NCBI GenBank assembly: GCA_016932135.1
Contig: JAFGDJ010000077.1
Span: 1 to 49,768, forward strand
DNA from: Spirochaetales bacterium
GTDB taxonomy: Bacteria; Spirochaetota; Spirochaetia; JAFGDJ01
DNA: 49,768 bases
Direction: 5' to 3'
Of this stretch, positions 27,552 to 37,652 are shown piece after piece; position 1 is the stretch's first letter; each line of letters opens with the position of its first letter. Both the position numbers and the translations under genes were made by a program. The notes beneath the pieces were generated by a model. That model had not been told where the DNA came from and did not search any database. It was given only the letters and a program-made list of their open reading frames with translations.

Positions 27552-29729
27552 ATGAAAAAACCGATCTTATCAGTGCTTCTGGTGTGTGTATTTTTTCCCG
27601 TCGGCCTGGTGGCGGAAGAAGCCGGAAAAATAAATTACGACGAATATTACCGTTTCCCTTTTTCCATGGCGGTGGAGTATCAGAGCCTTTCTCCTTTTGA
27701 TGATTATGGTGCCCGGTTTAACATTTTTGAAGTATCCGGCACCGGTAGAATACCCTTTCCGAAAACGCCCTCCTTTCAAGCCCAGGTTAACGCAGGATAT
27801 CTCCGTTTTGATTCCTGGGATGAGGACCATCCGGATCGTTGGGATCACTACCATTTGTTTGGAGGCGCCGGGCTTGCTTTTTCTTCCCGCTTTACCCGGG
27901 ATTTTGAGATTGGGACGGATATCATCGCCGGTTTTTCCGAAGCGGTGTTCCCCTTTCTCAGTTCCCTGGAAACAGCAGGAGCCCCGTATTTCTTTGCCTC
28001 TCTGGGAGGCCACATTGCCCTGGATCCATCCTACAATATCAGTGTAAACCTTCATCCCCGGCTCAGATACCAATATTGCTTGTTGAAGGATGTGGATTTC
28101 AGTGATTTTGACGGGTTTGCCCTGTCTCTCGGAGCGGCAATTCATTATCGCTTTGGAGATGATCCCGACTCCTCCCGGGGTATCATCCGCAGTATCGCTT
28201 TCCAGGACATCTCCATCTCGCCCATGTTTGCCGCTATGCAGAGTTATTACAATGCTCATCCCTTTGGTTCGGTCAAATTAAAAAACACCGAGAAGGTTAG
28301 AATTGAGGATGTGTCGGTGAGCTTTTTTCAGGCGGGGATGATGGACGCACCCACGAATTGTTGTTCCTTCGGTTTCCTCGAGCCCGGTGAAACCGTCACT
28401 GCAAACCTCTTGGCAGCGTATAACCAGGAAGTCTTCCGGACGGAAGGAATCACCCCGATGACGGGAGAAATTATCGTTCATTATACCATGAGAGGCCGCC
28501 CGGCCGAACAGCGCCAGAGTATTTCCTATGATCTTTATGATAAGACAGCCCTTACCTGGGATGACGATGCCAAGGCGGCAGCCTTTATTACACCCGCGGA
28601 CAGTGCCCTGCGAAACTATATGACTTTTATAAAAAATGCCGCCCGAGAGTATAGTCTGACAACCTGGAGCGAACCGGTCCAAACGGCCATGCAGGTTTAC
28701 CATGCCCTGGCGGAACTGGGGCTGGTTTATCAGGTCGATCCTACTTCTCCTTTCAGTGTGGCAAAAGGAGATCCTTTCGTGGTGGATTCCATAAGTCTGC
28801 CCCGGGATACGCTGAAAAGAACATCCGGCGACTGCGACGACCTGACGGTTCTTTTTGCCAGCATGCTGGAATGTGTCGGCATACCCAGCGGTTATATCAC
28901 CGTGCCGGGGCATATCTTTCCTGTGTTTGACACAGGCATTCCGATAAGGGATTACCGAAATCTAAATCCTCAGCGTGACATGAGCATTTCCCTAGGTAAC
29001 ACGCTCTGGCTGCCGGTGGAAATTACTTTGGTGGGACAAGGAAATTTTCTTGAGGCCTGGAGGAAGGCCTGTGAAGCCTGGAACGCCTGGAGCGAAGAAC
29101 CGGATAAACGACATTTTCTCAGGACTGCCGAGGCAAGGGAGATATATCGGCCGGTGGGGTTGAGGGAGGCCGACCTGGGGCTGCAATACGGCGATCCGGA
29201 AGCCCTGGCGGCATCCTTTGCCGCGGATTTTACCGTTTTACAAGACCTGATCCTTTCCGATTATCTGGAGACCGCCAGGGTCAAGAACCGGAAACAAGAT
29301 TTCAACGCCCTGGGGGTTATGTATTCCCTCTTCGGACGATACAAAGAATCGGAAGAAGCTTTTACCCGGGCTCTGCGGCTGGACAAAAATTATGTAGCGG
29401 CCAAGGTAAACAGAGGAAATGTGGCTTTTCTGGCGGGGGATTATCCCGAAGCCATCAGGCAATATAATCAGGTTCTTAATGACCTTGAAGACCCGGCGGG
29501 AAAAAATAAAAACATGACGGTTCTGCTCATGCTGAATTTATCAAAGTCCTATTACGGCGCGGAAAATTTTACCGAAGCGAAAAACTATTTCGACAGGGCT
29601 AAGGAAATTGATCCTGAAGCGGTCAAGGGGTATGGGTATCTGGGGGGAACGGATGGAGGAGACGGCACCAGGTCTTCCGACGCCAGGTCCACGGGATTGA
29701 TCATGTTTGCCCCGGGGGAGGAGGAATAA
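27552..29729 (+). CDS. Secreted protein with transglutaminase-like and TPR domains
   Basis: Signal peptide; KRTSGDCDDLTVLFASMLECVGIPSGYITVPGHIFPVFDTG (transglutaminase-like Cys...His); C-terminal TPRs (FGRYKESEEAFTRALRLDKNYVAAKVNRGNVAFLAGDYPEAIRQYNQVL). Confidence 0.75.
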   Translation: MKKPILSVLLVCVFFPVGLVAEEAGKINYDEYYRFPFSMAVEYQSLSPFDDYGARFNIFEVSGTGRIPFPKTPSFQAQVNAGYLRFDSWDEDHPDRWDHYHLFGGAGLAFSSRFTRDFEIGTDIIAGFSEAVFPFLSSLETAGAPYFFASLGGHIALDPSYNISVNLHPRLRYQYCLLKDVDFSDFDGFALSLGAAIHYRFGDDPDSSRGIIRSIAFQDISISPMFAAMQSYYNAHPFGSVKLKNTEKVRIEDVSVSFFQAGMMDAPTNCCSFGFLEPGETVTANLLAAYNQEVFRTEGITPMTGEIIVHYTMRGRPAEQRQSISYDLYDKTALTWDDDAKAAAFITPADSALRNYMTFIKNAAREYSLTTWSEPVQTAMQVYHALAELGLVYQVDPTSPFSVAKGDPFVVDSISLPRDTLKRTSGDCDDLTVLFASMLECVGIPSGYITVPGHIFPVFDTGIPIRDYRNLNPQRDMSISLGNTLWLPVEITLVGQGNFLEAWRKACEAWNAWSEEPDKRHFLRTAEAREIYRPVGLREADLGLQYGDPEALAASFAADFTVLQDLILSDYLETARVKNRKQDFNALGVMYSLFGRYKESEEAFTRALRLDKNYVAAKVNRGNVAFLAGDYPEAIRQYNQVLNDLEDPAGKNKNMTVLLMLNLSKSYYGAENFTEAKNYFDRAKEIDPEAVKGYGYLGGTDGGDGTRSSDARSTGLIMFAPGEEE

Positions 29730-32575
29730 TGAAAACGAGTAAAAGCTCTTTGTATACAGTCTTCATTGTCCTCTCTCTTTTTTTAACTGCCTGTCCGTCC
29801 CCGGTGGGACAGAACATCCTGGACAAAGTACGGGATACAGGTCTTCCTTCGGTGACCATTACCGATCCCCTGCACGGTGCCGTCTACACCCAGCATCAGT
29901 CCGTCGCCGGTATTGTCTCCGATGAAGGCGGCGAGATTCTCCGGGTGGACTGGGACGTATCCGGCCCCTTCGGCAGCCTGTCCTCCGGTTCCCTTACCGG
30001 CGACGAAATCGGGACGGACGGATCCTTTGATTTCTCTTTCTATACCACCGATTTTTCTTCCGACATCGTAGTCTCTGTAAACGCGGTGGACTGGAATAAC
30101 AATACAAACCGGACGGCAATTACACTGATATACCCCGGCAGTTCAATACCCTCCTTTGCCGCCGCGGCGGGAAACAAAGCGGTATCCCTGTCCTGGGAAG
30201 AGGTTCCCGGAGCATCGAGTTATACCGTCTACTACACCACCGACGGTAACACACCCCAGGCGGGCTACGGGGAGCAGATCGGCCCGCTGGAGAACGCCTG
30301 CGGCGAAGATGCACCCTGCGTGCTGACGGGGTTGGAGAACGGTGCCCTCCACGCCTTTCTCCTCACGGCGGCCTCCGCCGACGGAGAGAGCACCTGGTCC
30401 AGCGCCGTGATCCATGTGGTGCCTCTTTCGCGTTTCACCCTTTCACCTATCATACGCCCCGAGGAAGGCCGCATACGGATCGAATGGCCTTATCCGTCCG
30501 ACGGGTACGATTACATCGTCTACCGCGCCGAGTCGGAAGACGGACCCTTTTCCAACATCTCCGGCCCCTTGCATACCTGGTATTTCTACGATTCCGCGGC
30601 TCAGGAAGATACGGCCTATTGGTACGCCCTGGCCCCGGCTTTGCCCGGGGCGGTGATGAGCTACCCTGAGCCCGGGGAAGTGTTCCCCTTCGTGGAAACC
30701 GCCGACAGGGCTCTCTCCTTTGCCGACACACCGGACAGTGCGGAGGATGTGTTTATTTCCGGAACCTACGCCTATGTGGCCGACCGGACGAGTCTTGAGG
30801 TGCTGGATATCTCCGACCCGGGCCGCCCGGTGCGCCTGGCGGACCGGAGGATAGAATACCCTTCGAATATGCTCGGTCCGGTGGATTTCTGTGACGCCGG
30901 AGGCGGCTTGCTCCTGGCCGCTTCCGCGGCCATGGAACTGCGGATCTACGACATCTCCACCCCCGGAATACCGACGGAGGTGCAAACCTGTAATATCGAA
31001 GGAAGCAGTGATGCCGTTACCTATGCCGACGGCTGGGCTTACTGCGCCGTGGACAACTATGGCATTTACGGCGCCTCCCTGGCCGATCCCGAAAACGCAG
31101 AGCTGATAACAACACCTCTGGAGCCAATCGGGGGTACTTGGTTATCCGACAGGATAATCTGCCGGGATAGTACCATTTATATGCATTATCGGATATCCGG
31201 TTCCGACTCCCGTATCAGAATATACAATATTACCTCCCCGGGTTCCGCTCTATCCTTTGATTCCGATATACTGATGGGCTCCATATCCTTTGAGGATATG
31301 GTTCTCCATGAATCCGGCGGGGTTCTCTATGCCTTCCTGGCGTGTTCTTCTCTGGGGGTTCGGGTGGTAAACCTGGATACGGGAACGGTAGAAGCCACCC
31401 CGGCGGCTTTCAGTTCCCTGCCCAATGCGTCGAAGTTGGAGATTGTCGGTTCAACCCTCTATGTGGTGGGGGGCGTGATTACCGCCTTCGATGTCGCCGA
31501 TCCCCTGAATCCGGTAAAACTTTTCGTCACGCCTCCGGCAGGCGGGTCTCTCGCTGTTTCCGGGCTTTTCGGCTATACGGCGTCGGCCTTCGGCGGGGTG
31601 AAGGCCTACGATCTTTCTCCGCCGCCGAGGCTGACTGAACGGGGCTCCTGGAGCGGGTCCGTCGGTTCGGAAGATTCGGCCTGCCTCCTTCGGGGAGAGA
31701 CCGCCTATGTGGCATCTTCCCTTTCTTCGGCCCCCTATATTTCGATTTTTCACGTCGATGAATCCGCCGGAACCGTCACCCTGGCGGGCCAGACGGCTGA
31801 AAACGGGTACGGCCAGGGCCTCGCCCTTCGGGGAAACTACGCCTTTATCCATGCCAGACCGTCAGCCGATCCGGATTATTATTTCCAGGTCTGGGACCTT
31901 TCCGACCCGGCGTCCCCGGAGCTTGTCGCGTCCCTGGAAACGCCGGCCCAGGCCCATGATTTGGCGGTCTATGGTGATCATGTCTACCTCGCTTTAGGCA
32001 CCCAGGGTCTGATGATTATCGATATATCCGATCCCGAAAGCCCTCAACCGGTGTCCATGTATCCTTTCAGCGGCGCGGTTTACGATGTGGACCTGCAGGG
32101 AGGGTATGCCTATGTAGGCAGCGCGAGCGGGGGCGTTACCGTACTGGATGTTTCCTCACCCCAGACTCCCAGGTATCGTACCGCGGTCTCCGACGGCACG
32201 GTATACCGGATTGCCCTGGGAGACGGAATCCTCGCGGTAGCGGATATGGAATCATCCCTGGGGAGATTGTTGACCCTGGATCTGTCGGACCTGGATTCGC
32301 CGGCTCTTCTCTCCACAATAGTTGCCGGCGGAGAAGATAACAAGCCCGCCGGGCTGTGTATCCGGGGGAATTATATATTTCACGGATGCTGGGCCGAGGG
32401 ATCCTTACCGGAGGAAGCGGGAATTCGCATCATCGACTCTTCAACGGCCAACAATCCCTTTGTCCTGGACCATGATAATCTTGGCGGTACCACCGATTCC
32501 TGGACCCTGACGGTTTCCGGTAACCGGCTTATTTCCGTGGAGGGTTACAGAGTCGTTCTTTACACCCTGAAATAG
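29729..32575 (+). CDS. LVIVD-repeat beta-propeller lipoprotein with FN3-like domains
   Basis: Lipobox LFLTACPSP; FN3-like modules (KAVSLSWEEVPGASSYTVYYTTDG); about a dozen repeats of the type AYVADRTSLEVLDISDPGRPV / VYLALGTQGLMIIDISDPESPQPV. TAATG overlap with upstream gene. Confidence 0.8.
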   Translation: MKTSKSSLYTVFIVLSLFLTACPSPVGQNILDKVRDTGLPSVTITDPLHGAVYTQHQSVAGIVSDEGGEILRVDWDVSGPFGSLSSGSLTGDEIGTDGSFDFSFYTTDFSSDIVVSVNAVDWNNNTNRTAITLIYPGSSIPSFAAAAGNKAVSLSWEEVPGASSYTVYYTTDGNTPQAGYGEQIGPLENACGEDAPCVLTGLENGALHAFLLTAASADGESTWSSAVIHVVPLSRFTLSPIIRPEEGRIRIEWPYPSDGYDYIVYRAESEDGPFSNISGPLHTWYFYDSAAQEDTAYWYALAPALPGAVMSYPEPGEVFPFVETADRALSFADTPDSAEDVFISGTYAYVADRTSLEVLDISDPGRPVRLADRRIEYPSNMLGPVDFCDAGGGLLLAASAAMELRIYDISTPGIPTEVQTCNIEGSSDAVTYADGWAYCAVDNYGIYGASLADPENAELITTPLEPIGGTWLSDRIICRDSTIYMHYRISGSDSRIRIYNITSPGSALSFDSDILMGSISFEDMVLHESGGVLYAFLACSSLGVRVVNLDTGTVEATPAAFSSLPNASKLEIVGSTLYVVGGVITAFDVADPLNPVKLFVTPPAGGSLAVSGLFGYTASAFGGVKAYDLSPPPRLTERGSWSGSVGSEDSACLLRGETAYVASSLSSAPYISIFHVDESAGTVTLAGQTAENGYGQGLALRGNYAFIHARPSADPDYYFQVWDLSDPASPELVASLETPAQAHDLAVYGDHVYLALGTQGLMIIDISDPESPQPVSMYPFSGAVYDVDLQGGYAYVGSASGGVTVLDVSSPQTPRYRTAVSDGTVYRIALGDGILAVADMESSLGRLLTLDLSDLDSPALLSTIVAGGEDNKPAGLCIRGNYIFHGCWAEGSLPEEAGIRIIDSSTANNPFVLDHDNLGGTTDSWTLTVSGNRLISVEGYRVVLYTLK

Positions 32576-32585
32576 GGGAGGTTTC

Positions 32586-33518
32586 TTACAGCCTCCCCTT
32601 CATCCATTCGGCGATATCCCGGTACACCTCGTCCCGGTTGGTTTCGTTGAGAATCTCGTGACGGGCTCCGTGATAAAATTTCATGGTGACATCACCGATT
32701 CCGGCGGCTTTAAAGCCTTGGGCTACCTTCTTCACTCCCTCCGTGTTGTCCCCCACGGGGTCCTGCTCCCCGGAAACCAGCAGGATCGGCAGGTCCTTTC
32801 GGATCTCCTCGATATGTTCCGGTTTGGCGATGAACTTGACTCCTGTGATCAGGTCCCGGTAGAAGGAACAGGTAAACACGGCGCCGCAATAGGGGTCGGC
32901 GATATAGGCGTCCACCGTCTTTTCGTCCCGGGTAAGCCAGTCGAAGGCCGTGCGCCCCGGTTCGAAGGGCTTGTTGAAGGCGCCGAAGGTGAGATTGTGG
33001 TGCAGTTTGCTGGGATGTTTTGGTCCCTTGAAGGCGGTCTGCAGGGCGGCGATAAGAAGCCCAACGTCCTCCAGGGCCCCTTTTCCCGCGCTGGTTCCCG
33101 AGAGAATCAGACCGGCCAGGTCGTCTTTATACTTCATCGCGAAGGTCCGGGCCATAAGGCTGCCCATGCTGTGGCCGAAGAGAAAGAAGGGGATATCCTT
33201 CTGTTCCTCCCTGATCAGGGCACCGAGAATTCGCAGGTCTTCCACGGCTTCTATCCAGCCGTCTTTTTCCGCGAAGAAGCCCTGGTTTTCCACCCCGCCG
33301 GCGCTCATCCCGTGTCCCCGGACGTCGTGGATATACACGGCGAATCCCTCTCCTGTAAGGAATTCCGCAAAGCCTTTGTATCGTTCTTTATGTTCCGCCA
33401 TACCGTGAACTAGCTGGACAACCCCCCGGGTTCGCAAAAGCCCCGACGGGACCCACCGCAGGGCGTGGAGTTCCAGGCCGTCCCGGGAAGAAAACGTAAA
33501 GCTGTGTTCTTTCATCAT
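32586..33518 (-). CDS. Alpha/beta hydrolase, monoglyceride lipase/lysophospholipase-like
   Basis: VQLVHGMAEHKERY, DVRGHGMSAG, FLFGHSMGSLMAR nucleophile elbow. Confidence 0.88.
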   Translation of the reverse strand: MMKEHSFTFSSRDGLELHALRWVPSGLLRTRGVVQLVHGMAEHKERYKGFAEFLTGEGFAVYIHDVRGHGMSAGGVENQGFFAEKDGWIEAVEDLRILGALIREEQKDIPFFLFGHSMGSLMARTFAMKYKDDLAGLILSGTSAGKGALEDVGLLIAALQTAFKGPKHPSKLHHNLTFGAFNKPFEPGRTAFDWLTRDEKTVDAYIADPYCGAVFTCSFYRDLITGVKFIAKPEHIEEIRKDLPILLVSGEQDPVGDNTEGVKKVAQGFKAAGIGDVTMKFYHGARHEILNETNRDEVYRDIAEWMKGRL

Positions 33519-33603
33519 GGTTTTTCCCTCTTTTCAGTGTTATGTTCTCATCATAGCACAGATGAAACCGCCGTGGTGTAAAAAATCGCCGGCTCCGCTC
33601 GAT

Positions 33604-33632
33604 TTGACTTGCCGATTATCGATACATATAAT
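33604..33632 (+). promoter_or_regulatory. Candidate sigma-70-like promoter (TTGACT-N17-TATAAT)
   Basis: TTGACT 33604-33609, TATAAT 33627-33632, 17-bp spacer; 19 bp upstream of the ORF at 33651. Confidence 0.6.
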
Positions 33633-33650
33633 TCATCTTAAAAGGATACT

Positions 33651-34019
33651 ATGAATAAAACAGGACTATTGTACATCGATGATGAATACATGAATCTTCT
33701 TGCCTTTGAAGCGCAGTTCAGAAGAGCCTACCGGGTTTTTTGTTTCGGCAAGGTTGCCGAAGCCTTTGAATGTCTCGAGAAGAACGAGATTCAGTTTGTT
33801 TTCTCCGATCAACGGATGCCCAAGACTCTGGGGACCGAATTCCTTTCCCAGGTGCGGGAGCGGTTTCCGACTGTCCACAGGGCTGTTATTTCAGGGTTCA
33901 CCGAGGACGGAGCCATTAAGAAGGGAATAGAGGCGGGAACGGTAGAGGCGGCTTTTGAGAAACCCTATAGAATAAAGGAAATCGAGGCTTATATTCGGGA
34001 GGTCTCGAGTGGACACTGA
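33651..34019 (+). CDS. Stand-alone response regulator receiver domain protein
   Basis: [36 protein letters not shown]; no output domain. Confidence 0.85.
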   Translation: MNKTGLLYIDDEYMNLLAFEAQFRRAYRVFCFGKVAEAFECLEKNEIQFVFSDQRMPKTLGTEFLSQVRERFPTVHRAVISGFTEDGAIKKGIEAGTVEAAFEKPYRIKEIEAYIREVSSGH

Positions 34020-36327
34020 TTTTAAAAACCCTTTCTGCCTTGTTTTCTTTCTTCTATTTATTCTACCAATGATGGTCTTCGGCCAGGGAAACGACCTTAT
34101 CCGGGTGGGAGTGTACGAAAACCCGCCGAAAATCTACACCGACGATACCGGACGGGTCACCGGTTTTCACGGGGAGCTCATCCGGGTCATTGCCGACCGG
34201 AACGGATGGAAGCTTCAATTCGTCCATGGATCCTGGGAAGAGCTTCTCGACAAAACCGAGGCCGGGGAGATCGACATCATGATGGATGTGGCTTTTTCCC
34301 TGGAGCGCCTCGAACGATTCGAATTCAACAGCGAAAGTGTCTTTATCAACTGGGCCGCCGTGTACAGCCGCCGGGGCTTCACGCCCCAGAGTTTTTTCGA
34401 CCTGGAAGGAAAGCGTATCGCCGGTATGGAAGGAGGCATCCACACCGACGGCGATATGGGCATCGTCAATCTCTGCCGGTCCTTCAATATTTCCATCGAC
34501 CTGGTCCCGGTGCCGGACTACGAAGCCGCCTTCCGGCTGCTTGATGCCGGAGAAGTGGACGCCGCGGTGGTGAACCGCCTCTTCGGCACCCTTTACGGAA
34601 AAGATTACGATATCAACAGAACGCCGATTATCTTTAATCCGATCTCCATCCATTTTGCCTTTCCCAAACAAAGCGGCCGGACCCCCCGGCTCATGGCCGA
34701 GATCGACGATTCATTGAAAAACCTGAAAGAGGACAACGGCAGTGTCTATTACCGGCTGTTGGATGAGTATCTCTCCGACTATGTGGATCGCGACGCGGCG
34801 ATTCCCCTGTGGCTTTTACTGACCTTGTCGGGTATTTCCCTGCTCCTGGTGATTTTAGTAGTTCTTTTCGTAAGATTAAAGCTGGAGACAAAACGGCGTT
34901 TTCAGACCGAGGCAGCCCTGCTGGAAGCGAAAAAGGACGCTGAAGCGGCCAACCGGGCCAAGAGTCTCTTTCTGGCCAATATGACCCATGAAATCAGGAC
35001 CCCCATGAACGCCATCCTCGGATATTCGGAGTTGCTGCAGCGGGACCCCAAGGTCTCGGAGGAACAGCGGAAAAACCTGGAGATTATCAACACCAGCGGC
35101 GAACAGCTTTTATCGTTGATCAACGATGTCCTCGATATGTCCAGGATCGAAGCGGATAAGATCTCCTATGATGAGGCAAATTTCTCTTTTCCCGCTATGG
35201 TTGAGCAGACCGTCTCCCTTTTACGACCCCTGGCTCAGAAGAAGGGAATCGATTTTATCTCCGAAGTGGATGAAAAACTCCCGGAGTTCATGAAAAGCGA
35301 CGAACAGAAGATCCGGCAGATTCTCCTGAACCTGGTGAGCAACGCGGTAAAGTACTCCGATTCAGGGACTATCCGGGTGGAGGGAACCCTTTCCCCGGAG
35401 CGGGAAGACCTTTGTGTAGTCACGGTCAGAGATTCGGGCTTAGGCATCGCCGAGGAGGACCGGGGAAGAATCTACCAGCCCTTTGAAAGAGCTACACTAA
35501 ATATTTCCGATAAAGGGGGAACGGGGCTGGGGCTTTCCATCAGCAAGAAATACGCCCAGTTTCTGGGGGGGGATTCCTGGCTTCAGGGAAGCGGCCCCGA
35601 GGGCAGCACCTTTTGTTTCAGTTTCACCTTCCGGGAAGGGGAGTCGGTAACACCGCCTGCAATCAGACCCCAAAGCAGGATCAAGCGGGTGGCGGCAAAG
35701 AATCTGCCGGTAAGAATTCTCATTGCCGACGACCGCTATAACAACCGGGATATTCTGGAAAAACTGCTTACCACCCTGGGGTTTTCGGTTAAGACCGCCA
35801 GGAACGGTCGGGAAGCCCTGGAAGTTTTTACATCCTGGCGCCCTCAGGGTATCCTGATGGATGTGGTGATGCCCGAAATGGACGGCCGGCAGGCAGTAGA
35901 AGCGATCCGTCGGGACCCTGAAGGTTCTCGGGTGAAGATCATCGCCCTGACGGCCAGCGCCCTGGAAGAGGATAAACAGGGAATTCTCGACGCCGGGGCT
36001 GATCTTTTTATGTACAAGCCCTACAAGGAAGAGAAACTCTTAGGAGCCCTGGGGAACCTTCTGGAAATCGACTATGAATACGATGAAGATTTTTCGGATA
36101 TACCGGAGGAACCGGCGGCGGTGGAAAACCTTCCCGAGGCCCTTAAGGAAGAGTTGTTGAAGGCCGTAAAAATCGGCAGCCGGGCGGAAATCCTGGAGTT
36201 GCTGGAAAGGCAGGGGGTTCCGGAAGGCCTGAAAAAGAAGATTGTTTCCCTGGCTCAAGGGTATCAATTCAATGAAATTCTTACGCTTCTCGGCGAGACG
36301 GCGAAGGAGGGTCCCCATGACCGGTGA
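34009..36327 (+). CDS. Hybrid sensor histidine kinase with periplasmic SBP_bac_3-type domain and C-terminal receiver
   Basis: Signal peptide, SBP3-like [33 protein letters not shown], one [23 protein letters not shown]-box, HATPase, receiver with [16 protein letters not shown] start overlapping the previous gene. Confidence 0.9.
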   Translation: MDTDFKNPFCLVFFLLFILPMMVFGQGNDLIRVGVYENPPKIYTDDTGRVTGFHGELIRVIADRNGWKLQFVHGSWEELLDKTEAGEIDIMMDVAFSLERLERFEFNSESVFINWAAVYSRRGFTPQSFFDLEGKRIAGMEGGIHTDGDMGIVNLCRSFNISIDLVPVPDYEAAFRLLDAGEVDAAVVNRLFGTLYGKDYDINRTPIIFNPISIHFAFPKQSGRTPRLMAEIDDSLKNLKEDNGSVYYRLLDEYLSDYVDRDAAIPLWLLLTLSGISLLLVILVVLFVRLKLETKRRFQTEAALLEAKKDAEAANRAKSLFLANMTHEIRTPMNAILGYSELLQRDPKVSEEQRKNLEIINTSGEQLLSLINDVLDMSRIEADKISYDEANFSFPAMVEQTVSLLRPLAQKKGIDFISEVDEKLPEFMKSDEQKIRQILLNLVSNAVKYSDSGTIRVEGTLSPEREDLCVVTVRDSGLGIAEEDRGRIYQPFERATLNISDKGGTGLGLSISKKYAQFLGGDSWLQGSGPEGSTFCFSFTFREGESVTPPAIRPQSRIKRVAAKNLPVRILIADDRYNNRDILEKLLTTLGFSVKTARNGREALEVFTSWRPQGILMDVVMPEMDGRQAVEAIRRDPEGSRVKIIALTASALEEDKQGILDAGADLFMYKPYKEEKLLGALGNLLEIDYEYDEDFSDIPEEPAAVENLPEALKEELLKAVKIGSRAEILELLERQGVPEGLKKKIVSLAQGYQFNEILTLLGETAKEGPHDR

Positions 36328-37555
36328 TGAAAAGAGAACGATATTTATCGTCGACGACAACCCGCAGAATCTGAACATTCTGTCGGATATGCTGGAAGCG
36401 GAAGGGTACCGGACCCGGGCTTCCTTGAGCGGCCTGGACATGTTTGAGAGCATCAGTCTGGAAAAGCCCGATCTCATCATCCTTGATATCCATATGCCCA
36501 AGATGGACGGGTACGAGGTCTGTGAGACCCTGAAAGCGGCTCCGGAGTTCAAGGATATTCCTGTCATTTTCTGCAGCGCCCTGGGGGAGACCTATAATAT
36601 CGTCAAGGCCTTCGAGATAGGGGGGGTGGATTACATCACCAAGCCCTTTAAGAGCCAGGAGGTGCTGGCCAGGGTGCGGACCCATATCGAGCTGAAGAAA
36701 AAGAAAGATGAGCTGGAGCAGGCCCTGGAGTCCCTGAAGAAAGCCCAGGCCCACCTGATCCAGATAGAAAAGATGACCAGCATCGGCACCCTGGTGGCGG
36801 GGATCGGGCATGAGATCAACAATCCGGTGAATTACATCATCAATTCACTGCTGGGTTTTAAAACCGACTATCAGGATCTCTGTCGTCTGCTGGATTTTTA
36901 CGAGACCAAAGAGAACAACCCCGATTGTCCCTTCGGCGGCGAAGTCAAGGCGTTGAAGCAGGAGGTGGAATACCGGGTGCTGCGCAAGGAAATGACCAGG
37001 CTCCTGGACGGGATGTACGAGGGAATCGTGAAGGTCCATGAGGTGGTTAAATCCCTGAAGCTTCTGCATATCGGGGTGGACGACGAAAAGACCGAAGTGG
37101 ATGTGGCCTTGGAAATCGAAGGGGCCCTGTCCCTGGTGCGGCATCTTTTCGATGAAAACCTCCTGTTGGAAAAGGATATCCGTGATTTGCCGAAAATCCG
37201 CCGGTATCCCGGGCGGATAAGCCAGGTGATCCTGCAGCTGGTAAGGAACGCCGTGGACGCCGTTCGGCGGAAGGAAGAGCCGGGAGAGAAAGAAAAGGTT
37301 ACCCTCACCGCCCGGCGGGAGCACACCGACGGCAGCGACACTATTGTGATAACTGTGGCCGACACAGGCAGGGGGATGGATCAGCGGGAATTGAAACAGG
37401 TTTATGACCCCTTTTATACCACCAAGGACATCGGAGACGGGGTCGGACTGGGACTGACCACCTGTTATTACATCCTCCGGCAGATGGACGGCAGTCTGGA
37501 AATAAACAGCCTGCCGGGAAAAGGCACGGAGATTATCCTCCGGATTCCCGTGTAA
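36317..37555 (+). CDS. Response regulator-histidine kinase fusion (receiver-HisKA-HATPase)
   Basis: [87 protein letters not shown]. Start moved to ATG 36317 from the ORF-track start 36242. Confidence 0.9.
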   Translation: MTGDEKRTIFIVDDNPQNLNILSDMLEAEGYRTRASLSGLDMFESISLEKPDLIILDIHMPKMDGYEVCETLKAAPEFKDIPVIFCSALGETYNIVKAFEIGGVDYITKPFKSQEVLARVRTHIELKKKKDELEQALESLKKAQAHLIQIEKMTSIGTLVAGIGHEINNPVNYIINSLLGFKTDYQDLCRLLDFYETKENNPDCPFGGEVKALKQEVEYRVLRKEMTRLLDGMYEGIVKVHEVVKSLKLLHIGVDDEKTEVDVALEIEGALSLVRHLFDENLLLEKDIRDLPKIRRYPGRISQVILQLVRNAVDAVRRKEEPGEKEKVTLTARREHTDGSDTIVITVADTGRGMDQRELKQVYDPFYTTKDIGDGVGLGLTTCYYILRQMDGSLEINSLPGKGTEIILRIPV

Positions 37556-37652
37556 CTTTTTTTATAAACAAAAGTGGCAATTTAACCAAAGATGGTATAT
37601 TATATATTTCAAAAGATACTAGGAACTTCGTGTTTGCCAAGGAGAAGAAGGT

